Shown here: piece by piece, positions 1 through 11,095 of the stretch
Position numbering within the stretch: the stretch's first letter is position 1
Layout: every line of letters starts with the position of its first letter
From: Tetraselmis striata
Lineage: Eukaryota; Chlorophyta; Chlorodendrophyceae; Chlorodendrales; Chlorodendraceae
Reading direction: 5' to 3'
Assembly: GCA_006384855.1 (NCBI GenBank)
Contig: VCJN01003009.1
Coordinates: forward strand, 1-64,000
Length of the DNA: 64,000 nucleotides
The notes under the pieces: model-generated
Seen by the model: the letters and a program-made list of their open reading frames with translations, nothing else
The model's database searches: none
Told to the model about the DNA's origin: nothing
Program-made: the position numbers and the translations under genes

Positions 1-199
1 GCAGATCCCTCTCATGCTGCAGCACTACTGGTGGGGGGAGGAGGTGGGGGCCGCTACTCCCCCCATCCCCTTGCCGCGCAGCTAGTCTGCCCATCCCGTA
101 GACGCCTCCTCACTTCAATCGCCACGGCGCATTGCCCATGGCATGCCTCGCTGACCCCCCCCCCCCCCCCCCCCCCCCCCCTCTTACCCCCGTTCCAAG
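1..199 (+). other. 3' part of an intron of the NmrA-like gene
   Basis: This stretch has no open frame continuing the downstream protein. It ends in a 27-base C run (155-181), a short pyrimidine tract and the acceptor CCAAG at 195-199. I read it as the 3' part of an intron whose upstream exons lie outside the window. Confidence 0.55.
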
Positions 200-760
200 G
201 CCTGCATCAAGACAGGGCTGCCCACGACGGCGCTGCGCGGCAACTTCTTCATGAACCACCTGCTGAAGAATGAGCAGGAAAGCATCCGCGAGCACGGCGT
301 GTTCCGCTCCCCGCTGGGCAGCTGCAAGAACTCGTTTGTGTGCACCAACGACATGGCGGAGGCGGCGGTGGTGGTCATGGCGGAGGGGCCCGAGCGCCAC
401 GGCAACAAGTTCTACGACATCACCGGGCCCGAGGCGCACAGCATGCACGACGTGGCCGCCGTCCTGAGCGATGCCATGGGGAAGCGGGTGCGCTACGAGG
501 AGCAGGACATCGCCGAGTTTGAGGCGGACTTTGGGCCCACGCGCGCGGAGTTCTTCGAGTACCTGCGCAACGGCTTCTACACGCGCTGCTCGCCCGACTT
601 TTACAACCTCACCGGCCGCCGGCCCACCTCGTACCGGGAGTACCTCACGACGGCGGGCGCCGCGGGGGAGACGGGGCTGGAGGAGCTCTTCCAGGCCGGT
701 ATGTTCACCAAGGGCGAGGACAAGTTCCGGGGCCTCGCCGGGGTTTCCAAGGCCGACTAA
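200..760 (+). CDS. NmrA-like / atypical SDR NAD(P)-binding protein, C-terminal exon (5' partial)
   Basis: The exon starts after the acceptor at 198-199 and stays open to TAA at 758-760, giving 186 residues; the first ATG (251) is internal. The opening segment ALRGNFFMNHLL matches the RPNFFMEN-type stretch that follows the Rossmann core in NmrA and quinone-oxidoreductase-like SDRs. FVCTNDMAEAAVVVMAEG and FYDITGPEAHSMHDVA are the usual later family motifs: a check of domain boundaries against neighbours, then the substrate-side region. The N-terminal GxxGxxG dinucleotide-binding exon must lie to the left of the window. These proteins act as cytosolic or organellar NAD(P)H-binding redox enzymes or redox sensors; the substrate is unknown. 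The frame is intact and third positions are strongly G/C. It is convergent with the carotenoid oxygenase gene. Confidence 0.8.
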   Translation, partial: ACIKTGLPTTALRGNFFMNHLLKNEQESIREHGVFRSPLGSCKNSFVCTNDMAEAAVVVMAEGPERHGNKFYDITGPEAHSMHDVAAVLSDAMGKRVRYEEQDIAEFEADFGPTRAEFFEYLRNGFYTRCSPDFYNLTGRRPTSYREYLTTAGAAGETGLEELFQAGMFTKGEDKFRGLAGVSKAD

Positions 761-2404
761 CCCCTTCATTTCCTCGACCATGTGCACATGCCACGAACCC
801 CCCCCCCCCCCCCCCCCCCTGCCGCCGCCCATCCCGCAGCGCTACCCGCAATTCTGCTGGCGTAGTTTGCCCGCAGTACATCGCCCCTCGCCTGCGTGAG
901 ATAGAAATAAACAATGCAAGCGAGTAAAGTTTTTCGGGGACACCCCCGGCGAATCACCGTCGACTCTGCCGCATCGTTTCCGCATTATGTTATGGTCGCA
1001 CGGTGTTGTCGGCCTGCACAGCGGCATAGGGATGGCGCAGGGAGCCGACCCGTGGCGGTCCGCAGATCAGCGCGGCGGGCGGCCCCTTGCCCGCGGCCGA
1101 AAGGCACAATGTGGTTGCGGTGTGGCGTGGTCCCTGTGGTGTGTGGCAGAGCCCCATTGCCCCGGTGGCACAACCCTGCCACGGCATGGCTTGAAGGCTG
1201 CCGGTTTGGATGCCACAGTTCCACATGAGCTCTGCCGGGTTGATGGCGCCGACACTTCCGGATCTGCAATGTCCAGAGACGTAGCATGATGGGTGGTTCA
1301 TCTCAAGCATACACCTGCCACATCGGCTGAGGAACGCCCGTCGTTGGGGATGCCTTCCGCTTGTGCTTCACTGGGCGGGATGTTGCGAGTGACACCGCTT
1401 CTTCCGATCTTCCAGAACTGACACGCAGCCGCATCACTGACCGGCACTGTTCGGCTCCGACCACGGCACCGCTGCGCCACCTGCCATCGCTCTCAGTGGG
1501 ATCAGCCGTAGGTCAATGGCAGTGCCGATTCTTCCCACATCATCACTGCAACACAGAACATCGTACTGCTGTTCCCACATGCACGGCAGTGTCTCGTGTT
1601 GCAGGGGCCCGCTGGGGTCCTCATGCTCCTTGGCAACCGCGCTACACTTGACCACTGAATGGTGGACGCTGTGCCTCAGGGAGCTGGCTCGTTTGAGAAG
1701 GCGTGCCGCCCATGCCATCCATCCCCCGGTGCAGCATGGGGATGTCCTCTGATGTCCTCTGGCGCTGGCACATGACGCCGGAGTTTGGCCTCATGCCCGG
1801 ATGCGGTGCCATATTGAGATCTGAATTTGCCCATCCATTCGACGTACGGCGCCGCAGCAAAGCCAGCAAGCATCGGGCGTGAGGTGTGATGCTGTGATGG
1901 GACTCTCCGGCGGACTACATCAGCACTGTGCACAGATAGATGGTTCTTCTGACCAACATCATATGGGTGCCGACGCACCTATCGTAAGAACCCTTTTTAT
2001 TATTATTGTCATTATTAGTATTATTAGTACTACTATTACCGGTATTGTCATTAATTTTATTGTGTTCTAGTATAGAATCCCTACTCTCAAACTGCCGGGC
2101 TTGCTTGCAACCTCCATCACCGGCGTCCACAGCCACGCAACCGGCGACCTGCTACGCGGTGGGCACCCCCCCCCCCCCCCCCCTCTGCCCCTATTTGTTC
2201 TCCGGTAATGCTGCCACATCATCAATCCAGGCCATGGCCAGCCCCGCCATAGTTTTGTCCGCATTTGACCCCTGGCGGGCAGAGCAGATTGCAATGTCCT
2301 TATTGTTCCCGCGTCGGCGCCCGTAGTTGAGCGCCAGATTGCGGTTCCCGCGCATTGGCACCCCAAAAAATGATTTAAAATAAAACTACACTGCGCTGCC
2401 CTGA
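761..2404. other. convergent 3' intergenic region
   Basis: No supported gene. It holds the 3' UTR of the NmrA-like gene with a C run (798-819) and AATAAA at 906-911, an AT-rich ATT-repeat patch near 1996-2060, and another C run near 2166-2182. The short ORFs here have no recognisable motifs. Confidence 0.5.
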
Positions 2405-2414
2405 TTTATTTATT
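2405..2414 (-). terminator. possible poly(A) signal of the carotenoid oxygenase gene
   Basis: On the minus strand this reads as two overlapping AATAAA hexamers, about 155 bases past the stop codon at 2566. The position suits a poly(A) signal. Algal signals vary, so this is inference. Confidence 0.4.
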
Positions 2415-2565
2415 CTCTGCTAAGGATTACACCCCGGCGATTTTCAGCGGGGCAGAGACGGTGGGCAGAGGCATGGCCGTCCTTGATGCTACCGGTGGTA
2501 ATAGCGGGCACTATGGCTAGTACCTCTTGCTCGATGGCTTGAGGTATGTAACAGGGGTAATACGG

Positions 2566-5372
2566 CTACAGCGACGGCTGCCCCTCTGCCGTCTCCGCCG
2601 GGCCGTGGTAGCCGCTGAGCCACTCGCCGTGCAAGCCGTGCGGCATCGGCTCGCGCAGGCGGCACACTGCCACTGGGCCGGCCGTCAGGTCGGCGGCGTC
2701 GAGCACCACAAACTCGCTGGCGCCCTTGGCCGCGTCGAAGCACATCGCCACCAGCCAGCCGTCGTCGGGGCGGTCCGCGCCGTCGCGCGCCACAAAGCGG
2801 GGCTCGCCCACGTAGTACCGCTCGCCGCGGCCCCACAGCTGCGTGGCGCCGGTGGCCATGTCGATGCGCGCCAGCGCCTGCTGCGGCATGTTGAGGGTGG
2901 GGTGGAGCGCGGCGGCGGCGAAGGTGTGCGTCGGCGGGCCGGCGGCGGAGGGCGCGGGCGAGGGGAACTCGAGCGCGCGCTCCGTGACGCGGGTCGCCTC
3001 CGCGGCGCGCGCGCCTTTCCGCAGCACCAGCCGCCAGAGCTCCGACTTGGGCTGCGCCTCGGGCCGCACGTACTCGAAGCCCGCGCCGTGGCCCATGAGG
3101 TCCTGGAAGTCGGGCATCTCGGGGTAGCGCACGCAGTCCACGGTCACGGTGGTGGGCCCCTCGGCCGGCGCGTCCTCGTGCGCCTCCGAGATGTGGAACA
3201 CAAAGCAGGGGTCCAGCGAGAGCACCTCCGGCTCGGAGGCCGGCGCGCTACCGGGTCGCGGGATGAGGTGCACGAGCGTGGGCCGCTCCGGCTCGAAGCG
3301 CACGCACTCCACCGCCGAGCGCGTGCCCATCAGGAACGGCGCCAGCTCCAGCGCCACCGGGTTCTGCACCAGCACGTAGTGCCCCGCCGTGACGCCGAAG
3401 TCGTGCACAAACGCGTAGCCGTCCAGCGCGTACTCGCACCGCTCAAGCACGGCGCCGTCGCCGCCCAGCTCGTAGAAGGTGAAGACGGTGCGCAGGCCGG
3501 GCGCGAGGCCGCGCGCCGCAAGCTTGATGCGGTAGCTGTAGGTGACAGTGCGCCCCGTGGCGGCGCAGGCGTGCGGGTGCGCGGAGAAGGCGTCGCCGCC
3601 CAGCCGCACCCCCTCTGCCAGCGGCGACGCCACGCCAAAGGCGTCCAGCAGCCCGCCCAGCGCGCCGTCCAGGCGGCGCAGCCCCGACGTGAAGGGCAGC
3701 CCCTCCGCCAGCGCGCCGCCCAGCGTGTCCACGCCGTGCGTCTCCAGCGTCGACGCGTCAAAGCGGTACGGCTGGCCCGCCTGGGGGCACACAGCAGCCA
3801 GCGGGGCGCAATTCAATCGGCAGGTCAGCGGCCATCCGGGCACCAGCACTCGCTTGGCCCCGCCCCAGCACAAGGTTGCCTCCCCCCAACCCCCACCCCC
3901 CCCACCCGCCCATATGTGTGCGTCACACACCCGGAACGCATCATTAGATTTGTGGGTCACAAAAATAGGGAACTGTTTGGCACCATCAAGCTGGACATTT
4001 CATGCCGTAGTTGTGGCATATTTTGATGCAATTCCAGATACATACAGACCCCCCTCCGCGTGAGGGATCGAAAGCACTAGCGTAGAGTGAACCCTCAAGC
4101 ATGGTTCCTGTGTTTGTCTACCCATACTTGTTGTTCTATGTCTGTCACGTATATACAAGAGCCCACATAACGTAGGCCTGAATCGGGGCTGCGCCCTACT
4201 ATGTTCTTATCACAACGCCCGCAGCATGACATGACCTGAAATGGTCGCCGTAGCTTGGTAGTCAAGGGGCAGACGCGGATGCGCACCTCGAAGAGCGCCA
4301 GGCATCGGTCCCCCCAGCAGACGATGTTGGTGTTGGCGGCGTTGCGCGGCGCAATCTCCAGAAAGTTGCTCCAGAAGCCGCCCGCCAGGCGCGAGCCAAA
4401 GCTGCCACGGAACAGGCGGCGTCCCGCCTTGCGCTCAGCCACAAATCTGGCGGGAGGCGAAAGGGGGGGAGGAGGGGAGTCAGCTGGATGCACTGCCAAA
4501 GTGGGGTTGAAAGGGTGGTGAGGGGGGGGGCTCACTCTGCCGTCTCGATGAAGCGCGACCTGAAAAAGGCGCGCCCGTCCCGGATGGCGATGCTCATCAC
4601 CAGCCCATCCGCGTCGAAGGGGTGCGCCACCCGGTCCCGGCCGCCTACGTCCAGCTTCCCGGGGCCATTCCTGCATGGTCAGAAAGAGGAAAGGGGGGGG
4701 GGGGGGGGGGGGGGGGGGGGGGCGGGTAGCCTCAAACTTGTGGGGCCATGCTCCCAGCTGGATGCTGGAAACGGCAGAAGAGACCTCGCCATGGGATAAT
4801 CCCGTAGATGGGGCACTGGCAGCGCCCCCAAACATGTCATGCGCCGTAGATACAGCAACCCCCCCCACTCAGCAACCAGAGCTGCCGACTCTTTTTCCGA
4901 GGGGAATACATGGTCATAACGATAATACAATATAAATATCTGGGGCGGTCTCGTAGCTGCCTAGCGGGCCCCACCTGATGTAGGTGCCCTCCAGCTCCGG
5001 CGGCAGCCGACCCGTCACCTCCATCCAATAGCCCTCCGGACAGTCGCAGCCACTGGCGTAGCCCGCCGCCCAGTCCCAGCGCCTCCAGCGCGCCTGTGTG
5101 CCGTCCGGCCCCGCTGTCGGCATGGCGCTCGGCGCGTTCCGCACGCTCGACCCCTCCACCGGATGACCCACCCGCGAGCAGGAGCCAGCTGTCGACGGCG
5201 GAGTAGGGGCCGTCCGAGGGGGCGCTTGCAACGCAGGGCAGGCCAGGCGGCTGGCGGTGGGGCGGGAGGCCGGGGGAATGGGCGCTCCGAAGCCACCACT
5301 GCTCGCGCGGACATGGACGGGTACGGTACGCGGCGCGAACCGCGCGCTGGGGTGCTGCGCCGCGTACGCCAT
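2566..5372 (-). CDS. carotenoid cleavage oxygenase (RPE65/CCD family), four exons
   Basis: Exons on the minus strand are 5372-4975 (ATG), 4670-4536, 4446-4287 and 3780-2566 (stop). All junctions are GT-AG and phases agree, giving about 635 residues. Exon 1 ends ELEGTYIR and joins NGPGKLD in exon 2, restoring the family GTYxRNGPG motif. Exon 3 carries NAANTNIVCWGDRCLALFE and joins AGQPYRFDASTLETHG. The four iron-binding histidines lie in FSAHPH, FVHDFGVT, FHISEAHED and PHGLHGEW. The enzyme cleaves carotenoid or apocarotenoid double bases of the polyene chain with O2 at a non-haem Fe(II) centre. The first 100 or so residues are rich in Ala, Arg, Ser and Pro and could be a plastid-targeting extension. 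Intron 1 contains a 30-base C run on the sense strand close to its acceptor. The third donor is GAG-GTGCGC. Substrate and cleavage position cannot be read from sequence. Confidence 0.88.
4693..4722. repeat. 30-base G run (C on the sense strand) in an intron
   Basis: Uninterrupted G homopolymer in intron 1 of the carotenoid oxygenase gene, about 20 bases upstream of the exon 2 acceptor. It is a clear example of a pattern seen in most introns of this window. Confidence 0.9.
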
Positions 5373-5827
5373 GCCGCTGCGGGGTACGGGCGGACTGTGT
5401 CTCTGTCGCGACTTGAGTTGTCGTAGTTCTGAGCAAAGGGAGGGGAAAGGGGTTCCCGGTCGACGATATACCCCAGCAGTGGAAGTCTACTTGCTTGTGC
5501 CTCGCAGTCCTGGGTGGGCGTCCGCGAGGTGTGGACCCGACGTCGCCCCTGGTGCTGGGTGCTGACTGTTATACGGCAGTCGTTATACGGAGCTCGGCAG
5601 CTGTACCATCCGCCCTGTAATCAACAACATACTTGCGCAGCTGTCACGTGACGGGGAGAGTCGCCCCCTGCGGCGGTTGTCTACGGGCACCCGCCGTATG
5701 CAGGTTTCAAGTTGTGTCTAGTTTTTCCAAAAAGGTCGCGTAGGCTGTTCTACACGGTCAAGAGCCGAAATTGGCAGGATGGTTTAGCGAAAAGCGTGGA
5801 GGGAAAACGGAGTCAGTGGGGGGGCGC
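5373..5827. other. upstream region of the carotenoid oxygenase gene
   Basis: No ORF with recognisable content. It must hold the promoter and 5' UTR of the oxygenase gene and ends at the first terminal repeat of the next mobile element. Confidence 0.4.
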
Positions 5828-6017
5828 TGCGTGTAACGCAGCGAAAACTGGAAGATGGCAGGCTCAGCTGTTATGGCTGCTTTTATGTCTACCCGTGGTG
5901 CATCCCAAAAGGGCGCAACGACAGGTGCCTAGTTCCCGTATCACTGAGCAGCACTTGTAGCCGAAAAGCGGTTTAGGTCAAGGGAGGAAAGTAACCAGAT
6001 AAACTAGTTTAGATCAT
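5828..6017. repeat. 190-bp direct terminal repeat, left copy
   Basis: It begins TGCGTGTAACGCAGCG and ends CTAGTTTAGATCAT. It aligns without gaps to 8767-8956 at about 95% identity by eye. Confidence 0.85.
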
Positions 6018-6093
6018 TTCAAGTTGAGTCTGGTCTTGCCAGTCAAAGCGAACGGAGAGAGCGGTAGATTGACGGAGGAGGTGTAGCGCCAGG

Positions 6094-7312
6094 TCACGAA
6101 GGGGGCACCGTGAAGGCCACCGCTGCGGACTCTTGTTGGACTTGGAAGTGGCGGAGGGGCGCGATGTGACCGAAGAAGAACCAAGCGCCAGGTGAAGGAA
6201 GAGCGTTGGGGTCGATGTAGTCCAGAACGACGTCGAAGTTCGTGGCCCAGCCGCCTTGGTAGCGTATGTGGGACAAGGGGGCTCCGATGGCGTTAGCAGC
6301 AGACGTTGCCCCCTTGCGAAGGCTGTGTGAACTCCGGGAAGTGCCGGCGGGAGGGGCAGCACCGACAAGACGAACGGCTGTAGAGAGCCAGTCCGACATA
6401 GTAGCAGCGGTCCACGATGTGCACTGCTCGCTCGGGGTGATCGCCCAGAAATTGGTCTCGGTCAAGGCAACAGAAACCAGGGGGACAGACTGTACGCAGT
6501 CGATGAAGTGGTGCAGGAGACGTGCAACGCGGGGGTGCTCTGACACTGGAAGGAGCAGCACTCGCATGTCGTCAGGGCCTCGCCGACCGGCTCGACCTTT
6601 CTCACGGTACACATGTAGGGTAATGTTATTATCGTCGACAAAAACATCTCGCACGCGGCAGGATGCGCCAGTAAGTCCCCTGGCAAAGAACATAAAGTTG
6701 AGGACCGAGGCCAGAAGGGCTCGGAAGTTGTACTGGTACCCGTCGGTGGGGACAAACACAATAAACTCAGTCTGCACGCTCGACGAAGCTGTAGGCGACA
6801 TCAACAGGCAGAGGGACTCGCAAAAGGGCAGCCTCCAGACGGCGTTGCCGCAGCATTAGCCCTCGCCGAGCTGCGGTAATAAGGTGCAAGCTGTTCTTGG
6901 CGATCGGGTCGAGGTTATGAAGGTCGGAAATTGTGTTGATCGCTGACAGGTAGGGTTGCAGCGACTTGGCACCAATGTGCCCACGCTCATCAATCCAGGC
7001 AACGTAACGGACAACAGTTGCAGTGGTCGCTTCCAGAGGGATGATGTTCTCGGAGTCGTGGCAGAACTCCGCCAACTAGGAGAGCATGCCAGCGTAGCTC
7101 TTGAGCGTATGAGCGGTGAGAGAGCTGGAGAGAAGGTCGAGCGTCCGTTGTCCTAGCTCGTCTGAGCCAAATGCCTCCTGCAGCCGAGAGCGCAGCCAAG
7201 CAGCCCAAGGGGCGACAGCTTCGGGCTCGTCAATTACGTAGGTGCGGCGCCGGATCGACAGCGCGCCAGATGGGCGGCCACTGGTAGCAAAGTACTTGGC
7301 AGCAGCGGTTAG
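6094..7312 (-). pseudogene. tyrosine recombinase, broken by a stop and a frameshift
   Basis: The catalytic half (6804-6094) has the full set of residues: Arg in FMFFARGLTG, Lys in YREKGR, the HxxR box in SHSLRKGATS, Trp in YQGGWATN and the nucleophile Tyr in VVLDYIDP. The N-terminal SAM-like DNA-binding half is in another frame. It runs from about 7312 (YFATSGRPSGALSIRRR) through SLTAHTLKSYAGML and PYLSAINTI to about 6767. Two lesions separate the parts: an in-frame TAG at 7076-7078 and a one-base frameshift near 6770-6800. Without them it would be one protein of about 400 residues. It would cut and rejoin DNA through a 3' phosphotyrosine intermediate, integrating the element. I am sure of the fold and unsure of the element class. 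Confidence 0.72.
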
Positions 7313-7753
7313 ATTTTCAGCGGGTGGCCGCTAGTTACTGGACGGGTTTGCAGCAACATCAGTACGGGTTCGCGGGGCTAGATTCGGGTATAAGAGGGCC
7401 GCCCCACGCTCGTAGCGCCTGTCACGCGCGTAACATACACGGGCGAAACTTGGTCGTTGCGACCCGGTTGTAACACGCAGTGTAACAACTCGATTCCGCG
7501 TTGATGAGATGGTACGGGAGGCGGATTGTTGAGCCGCCATGTGCAGGTGTGCGGATGGTTGAGCCGCACTCGGTTGTAGCTGTAAGAAGCGGCGCACGGA
7601 GGAAGGTCTAAATGAAGTCGGTACGGTGGGGGTATCAGGTCCTGACACAGGGCGCTTATCCCGCCGGTGAGCTGCCAAGGTCCGCCTTGCGGCGGCCACT
7701 GAAAGGTGACCTCGCAAGGCTCCAGCAGCTCCGGCGAAAGGCGCCCCACACCG
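7313..7753. other. gap between gag-like and recombinase genes of the element
   Basis: Open frames exist but none shows reverse transcriptase, RNase H or methyltransferase motifs. In a full DIRS-like element the polymerase would be here, so this may be a deletion scar. Confidence 0.4.
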
Positions 7754-8646
7754 TCATTCGTGTTGACCTTCGCGACCACGCCCGCGTCTACCACCACGTC
7801 CACGCCCACGACCGCGCCCTGCAGCCGCCGCCATCACTCGTGCAGTGGCGGTGGCCTTGGCGCTGCTGGCGACTGTCGCCTCGAAGAAACGCCGCTCGTA
7901 GTCCCTCACGGGGTCCCCGAGAATCGCAGAGCCCAAATGCTCAGAAGCAGGCTGGAAGTGCTGAGCTCGCAGCACGTCCAGCACACCTTGGTCACCGTGC
8001 ACACGCTTGATCTCATTAAGCCTCCGCAAAAAAAAGGCCAAACGAAAGCGAAACGCCTTGTCGATGGCTTCGGCGTGATTCCGAGCTCGTGCGAGGTAGA
8101 GGGTGAAGTCTTGATTTGCCGCAGGGACATAGGGCATCAGCTCAATCATCGAGAGCTACAATAAGTGCAGTCATGTGGGCGCCGAAACACGTCGACATCC
8201 ATAGATACTCCTTCTGGGCAGGCAGACGCCGGTCGTCCTGCTTGAGATACTTGTTCGTTAGGTCGGTGCTCAGCGGGAAGAGCCCAGACACTCGGCTGAC
8301 CGGTCGAACGGCCTCGTAACCAGACTCTGCTCGTTGCATTGGCTTTGGCACCGCGAGGTAGTCATCTTCGTCACTCACGGATTTTGCTCCGACACGGCCG
8401 CTCTGGGCTAGCTAGCTCTAGCAAGTCGGGGCGCTCTGCAGCTCCTCCGCTGCCTGTCGGCTGTCCCGCAATGCGCTGCCCGGCGCCTTAACCATGTGCT
8501 CCGTCTCCATCAACAACACGATCACGAGCCGTCAGTTGGGCCACCGTTGTTGCAAGCTCACGCATCAGTGTAGATTGGGCCTTCGCGTCTGCATGAAGCG
8601 ACTCGAGCGTCGGCCTACTGACGGCGGGTTCTTCTCCATCTGACAT
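7754..8646 (-). pseudogene. gag-like protein of the recombinase element, frameshifted
   Basis: Three minus-strand frames give one continuous story. An N-terminal acidic/helical part starts at ATG 8646 (MSDGEEPAVSRPTLE). A middle part begins MSDEDDYLAVPKP (ATG 8378) and ends at 8142. The C-terminal part 8149-7754 starts MIELMPYVPAANQD. The middle and last frames overlap by a few bases at 8142-8149, consistent with a one-base shift. The last part has a helical region (AIDKAFRFRLAFFLRRLNEI) and ends in repeated GR dipeptides, as nucleic-acid-binding tails of gag proteins do. I recognise the organisation rather than a specific family. Confidence 0.45.
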
Positions 8647-8766
8647 AGTAACCCACGGACGTACGGATGAGAATATCACACTCGGGTGGTGAGCCGGGTG
8701 TGGTCTTGAACAACCTTGCTGGGGTAACCTTGCTAGCATTAGATTACGAGACAGTTTTAACATCGA

Positions 8767-8956
8767 TGCGTGTAACGCAGCGAAAACTGGAAGATGGCAG
8801 GCTCAGCTGTTATGGCTGCTTTTATGTCTACCCGTGCGGCATCCCAAAAGGGTGCAACGACAGGTGCCTAGTTCCCGTACCACTGAGCAACACCTGTAGC
8901 CGAAAAGCGGTTTAGGTAAAGGGAGGAAAGTAACCCCATAAACTAGTTTAGATCAT
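8767..8956. repeat. 190-bp direct terminal repeat, right copy
   Basis: Ungapped partner of 5828-6017. It lies 5' of the gag-like ORF on the coding (minus) strand. Confidence 0.85.
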
Positions 8957-9083
8957 ACTGGTAGCCGGGTTCTGTAGTAGTACGAGGACGATGTATATAG
9001 GGCTATGGTGTAACCCTGACAACTTTCCTCTACTGTCGTCCGATGGAGCGCACAAGGGAGTCAATACCTCAGGGTGCTGTACC

Positions 9084-9425
9084 AGGCATCTTTCGCGGAT
9101 GTGGCGAACGAACGTGATAGTTCACGTTATATCGTTCGGACATTAGGCGAGTGAAGTAAGCAGGTAAGTACAACGGCACTTACCTGCCAAGCCCCCGCAC
9201 CGCTAACCCCGCACCCGGCATGGACACAGATATCCGAAACCCGGGGCGGAGATAGCAGTGAGGTTTATAACCATCACCGCCGCCGGGAATCGAACACTGA
9301 GCCAACCGCATACGAAGCGAACGACATAACGGGGTACTCGTCTAACCACAAAGGCATCTTTCGCGGATGTGGCGAACGAACGTGATAGTTCACGTTATAT
9401 CGTTCGGACATTAGGCGAGTGAAGT
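9084..9425. mobile_element. 342-bp element with exact 74-bp terminal direct repeats
   Basis: The repeats 9084-9157 and 9352-9425 are identical. Each contains an inverted repeat (CGAACGAACGTGA ... TCACGT..TCGTTCG) that can fold into a hairpin. The octamer GCTGTACC lies directly before the left copy (9076-9083) and directly after the right copy (9426-9433), as a target duplication would. The interior carries, on the minus strand, a tRNA-like pair of promoter boxes (TGGTTAGACGAG and GTTCGATTCC). It resembles a TRIM or a tRNA-derived SINE-like unit. No protein is encoded. Confidence 0.5.
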
Positions 9426-9433
9426 GCTGTACC

Positions 9434-10744
9434 AGGTATCTGCGAGACTTCGATGAAGTCGGTATTACCTACGGCGGGTAGTGGGCAGTAAGGATTATAG
9501 GCCGGCCGGTCGTCGATTACCGGCCGACTTCTCGTCGGTCCCCGCGGCGACCCGGCGTCAAGCAGTGAGTCCTGCTCAAGGATTAGCGACTACATGTAGT
9601 GAGCCGCTAGGCTTTTTCCTTCCCCAGTGCTTTCCGTGCATTCTCTTGCACTATATCCCTGTAACCAACCAACAGTGTGTAGGTGGTGTTCGAAGGAAGC
9701 CCGTGCATTTGGTGTGCATCCTCCCGTGTGCGCTACATTCGGGCCGCCGGCCCGTGTGCAATGTGGTGCCCGGCAGCAGCGTCGACCATTGGCCCGTGAA
9801 GCTGTGTGCAGTGTCCGTTTGCGGGGGGTGTAGTGGAGAGCTGGCGAACCTCTCGCACCGGCTCGGGCGTTCCACCCGTCCCTTCGTGGTGCTTTTCTCG
9901 CGCAGTAACAGCGGAGGGCCCTGGAGAAGCTGGGGGAGTTGTCGTTGTTGTGCGCAATGGAGTTGCTGCTGTGGAACACCGCGCCTAACATTCAGCAGGT
10001 AGTGAAGTGGTTGCCTCTGTGCCTCTGTGCCCCGGGGAGAGGGGTGTTGCCTGGCAGTGGTCCGGATTACGGTTGGGATTCCGCATGTGTTACGGGTGAC
10101 CGAGGCCGGGACATATGCGGGTGTTGGGTTGGGGAGTGGGAGGCCCGCGTTCCCTAGCCAGGGTTGGATATGCTTTTCTGTGTACTCAACCGTGAATTAC
10201 CTGCCGTATCTTGTTCGTGACGAGGTGTGGTTGCTCGTTTAAAATGGCGACGAGGTCGTTAGTCGGGACGGCGGCGACCGCCCAACGGGCCAGGGCTGCC
10301 ATCTGGCTATAACTCAAGCAGGTGCTGCAGGAGCGTATGTATCCCGAATGTGTCGGGTCGCGGCTGGAACGGGTGTGTGTGCGGAAGGTTGCGGGGGGGG
10401 GGGGGGGGGGGGGCTTTGCCCAGCCCGCCCCCGGTCAGTTTGACTCTGTGGGTCCGAGTGTGGGGGCGTGGTACGGCCAGCGGTGCCACGCGGAGCCGCG
10501 GGGCCGTGCGGTTGGGGGGGGGGGGGGGGGGGGGGGGAGGGGCGGGGCTTCCCGGCTCCGTACGCCGCAGGCCCCTACTGGCGGTACTTTTGTGAGTGCG
10601 GGCACGATCGCCAGTGAGGGTGTTGTGGCGGGCGAGCCGCGGTATCAGCATCGGCTGGGGAGCACCCCGGAGCGGTAGTTGCACTCGTATGAGTCTTCTG
10701 CGATTGGTTAGTGTTTATTTTGGTGCAGGCAGTGCCTTTCTACC
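9434..10744. other. no recognisable gene
   Basis: ORFs on both strands are short or featureless. Two long G runs (10390-10412 and 10514-10538) suggest introns or UTR of a minus-strand transcript if they follow the pattern seen elsewhere here. I see nothing else. Confidence 0.35.
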
Positions 10745-11095
10745 GCCTCACCACTGGGCAGAGCTAGAATCGTCTCCCGGGAGTGCGAACAAGGGCGCCA
10801 TGCCGGCACACTTGCACCTCTTGCCTGCGGCATTCCCTGCGTTGCTCGGCATTGCTGGTCCATTGGAGCGAGGCGGTGCGGGGGGGGATTTGCGCCTCCC
10901 CAGCAAGCGCCTTAGAAGGCTGGGCTTTGGCTTTGGCGGTATCCGGCCGCCCACCGGATCTTCTCTGCGTTTGCAGAGGATGGAGGGGATGGATGATAGT
11001 GTAAAGGCTGTGCGCGCAGTCATGGGAGGGGCTCCCATCGTGTATGCTGCCCGCAAAGCGCTTACCAAACCAGCCAGCTCCCCACAGTTGCTCAT
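10745..11095 (-). pseudogene. remnant of cysteine-repeat (EsV-1-7-like) gene, locus copy 1
   Basis: The minus strand opens with MSNCGELAGL followed by a GTAAGC donor-like site. It later reads KRCKCAGMAPLFALPG, which matches the first cysteine repeat of the longer relatives at 20.9-22.0 and 32.0-33.2 kb. The remaining repeats are missing in this copy. The flanking sequence, including the segment reading PALTKPASSP on the other strand, is also conserved in copy 2. I take it as a truncated pseudogene. Confidence 0.45.

Larger units (their letters stand above)
5828..8956 (-). mobile_element. decayed tyrosine-recombinase element (DIRS/Crypton-like) with direct terminal repeats
   Basis: Two 190-bp direct repeats (5828-6017 and 8767-8956, about nine mismatches and no indel) bound a 3.1-kb segment coding on the minus strand. 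From its 5' side it encodes a gag-like protein with a Gly/Arg-rich tail and then a tyrosine recombinase. The order gag then recombinase with terminal direct repeats recalls DIRS, PAT or Ngaro retroelements. No reverse transcriptase or RNase H is visible in the roughly 450-550 bases between the two, so it is an internal-deletion derivative or another class of element. The recombinase has an in-frame TAG and a frameshift, so the copy is dead. Confidence 0.6.

Noticed and set aside
110..832. 240-codon minus-strand ORF over the NmrA-like exon
   Set aside because: Shadow of a GC-rich gene. The plus frame has recognisable NmrA motifs and a splice acceptor.
2527..4026. 499-codon plus-strand ORF over the carotenoid oxygenase gene
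   Set aside because: Shadow ORF of Arg/His-rich composition; the minus strand carries all four iron-ligand motifs.
9280..9351. tRNA gene on the minus strand
   Set aside because: B-box-like and A-box-like words are present, but acceptor, D and T stems do not pair. At best it is tRNA-derived.
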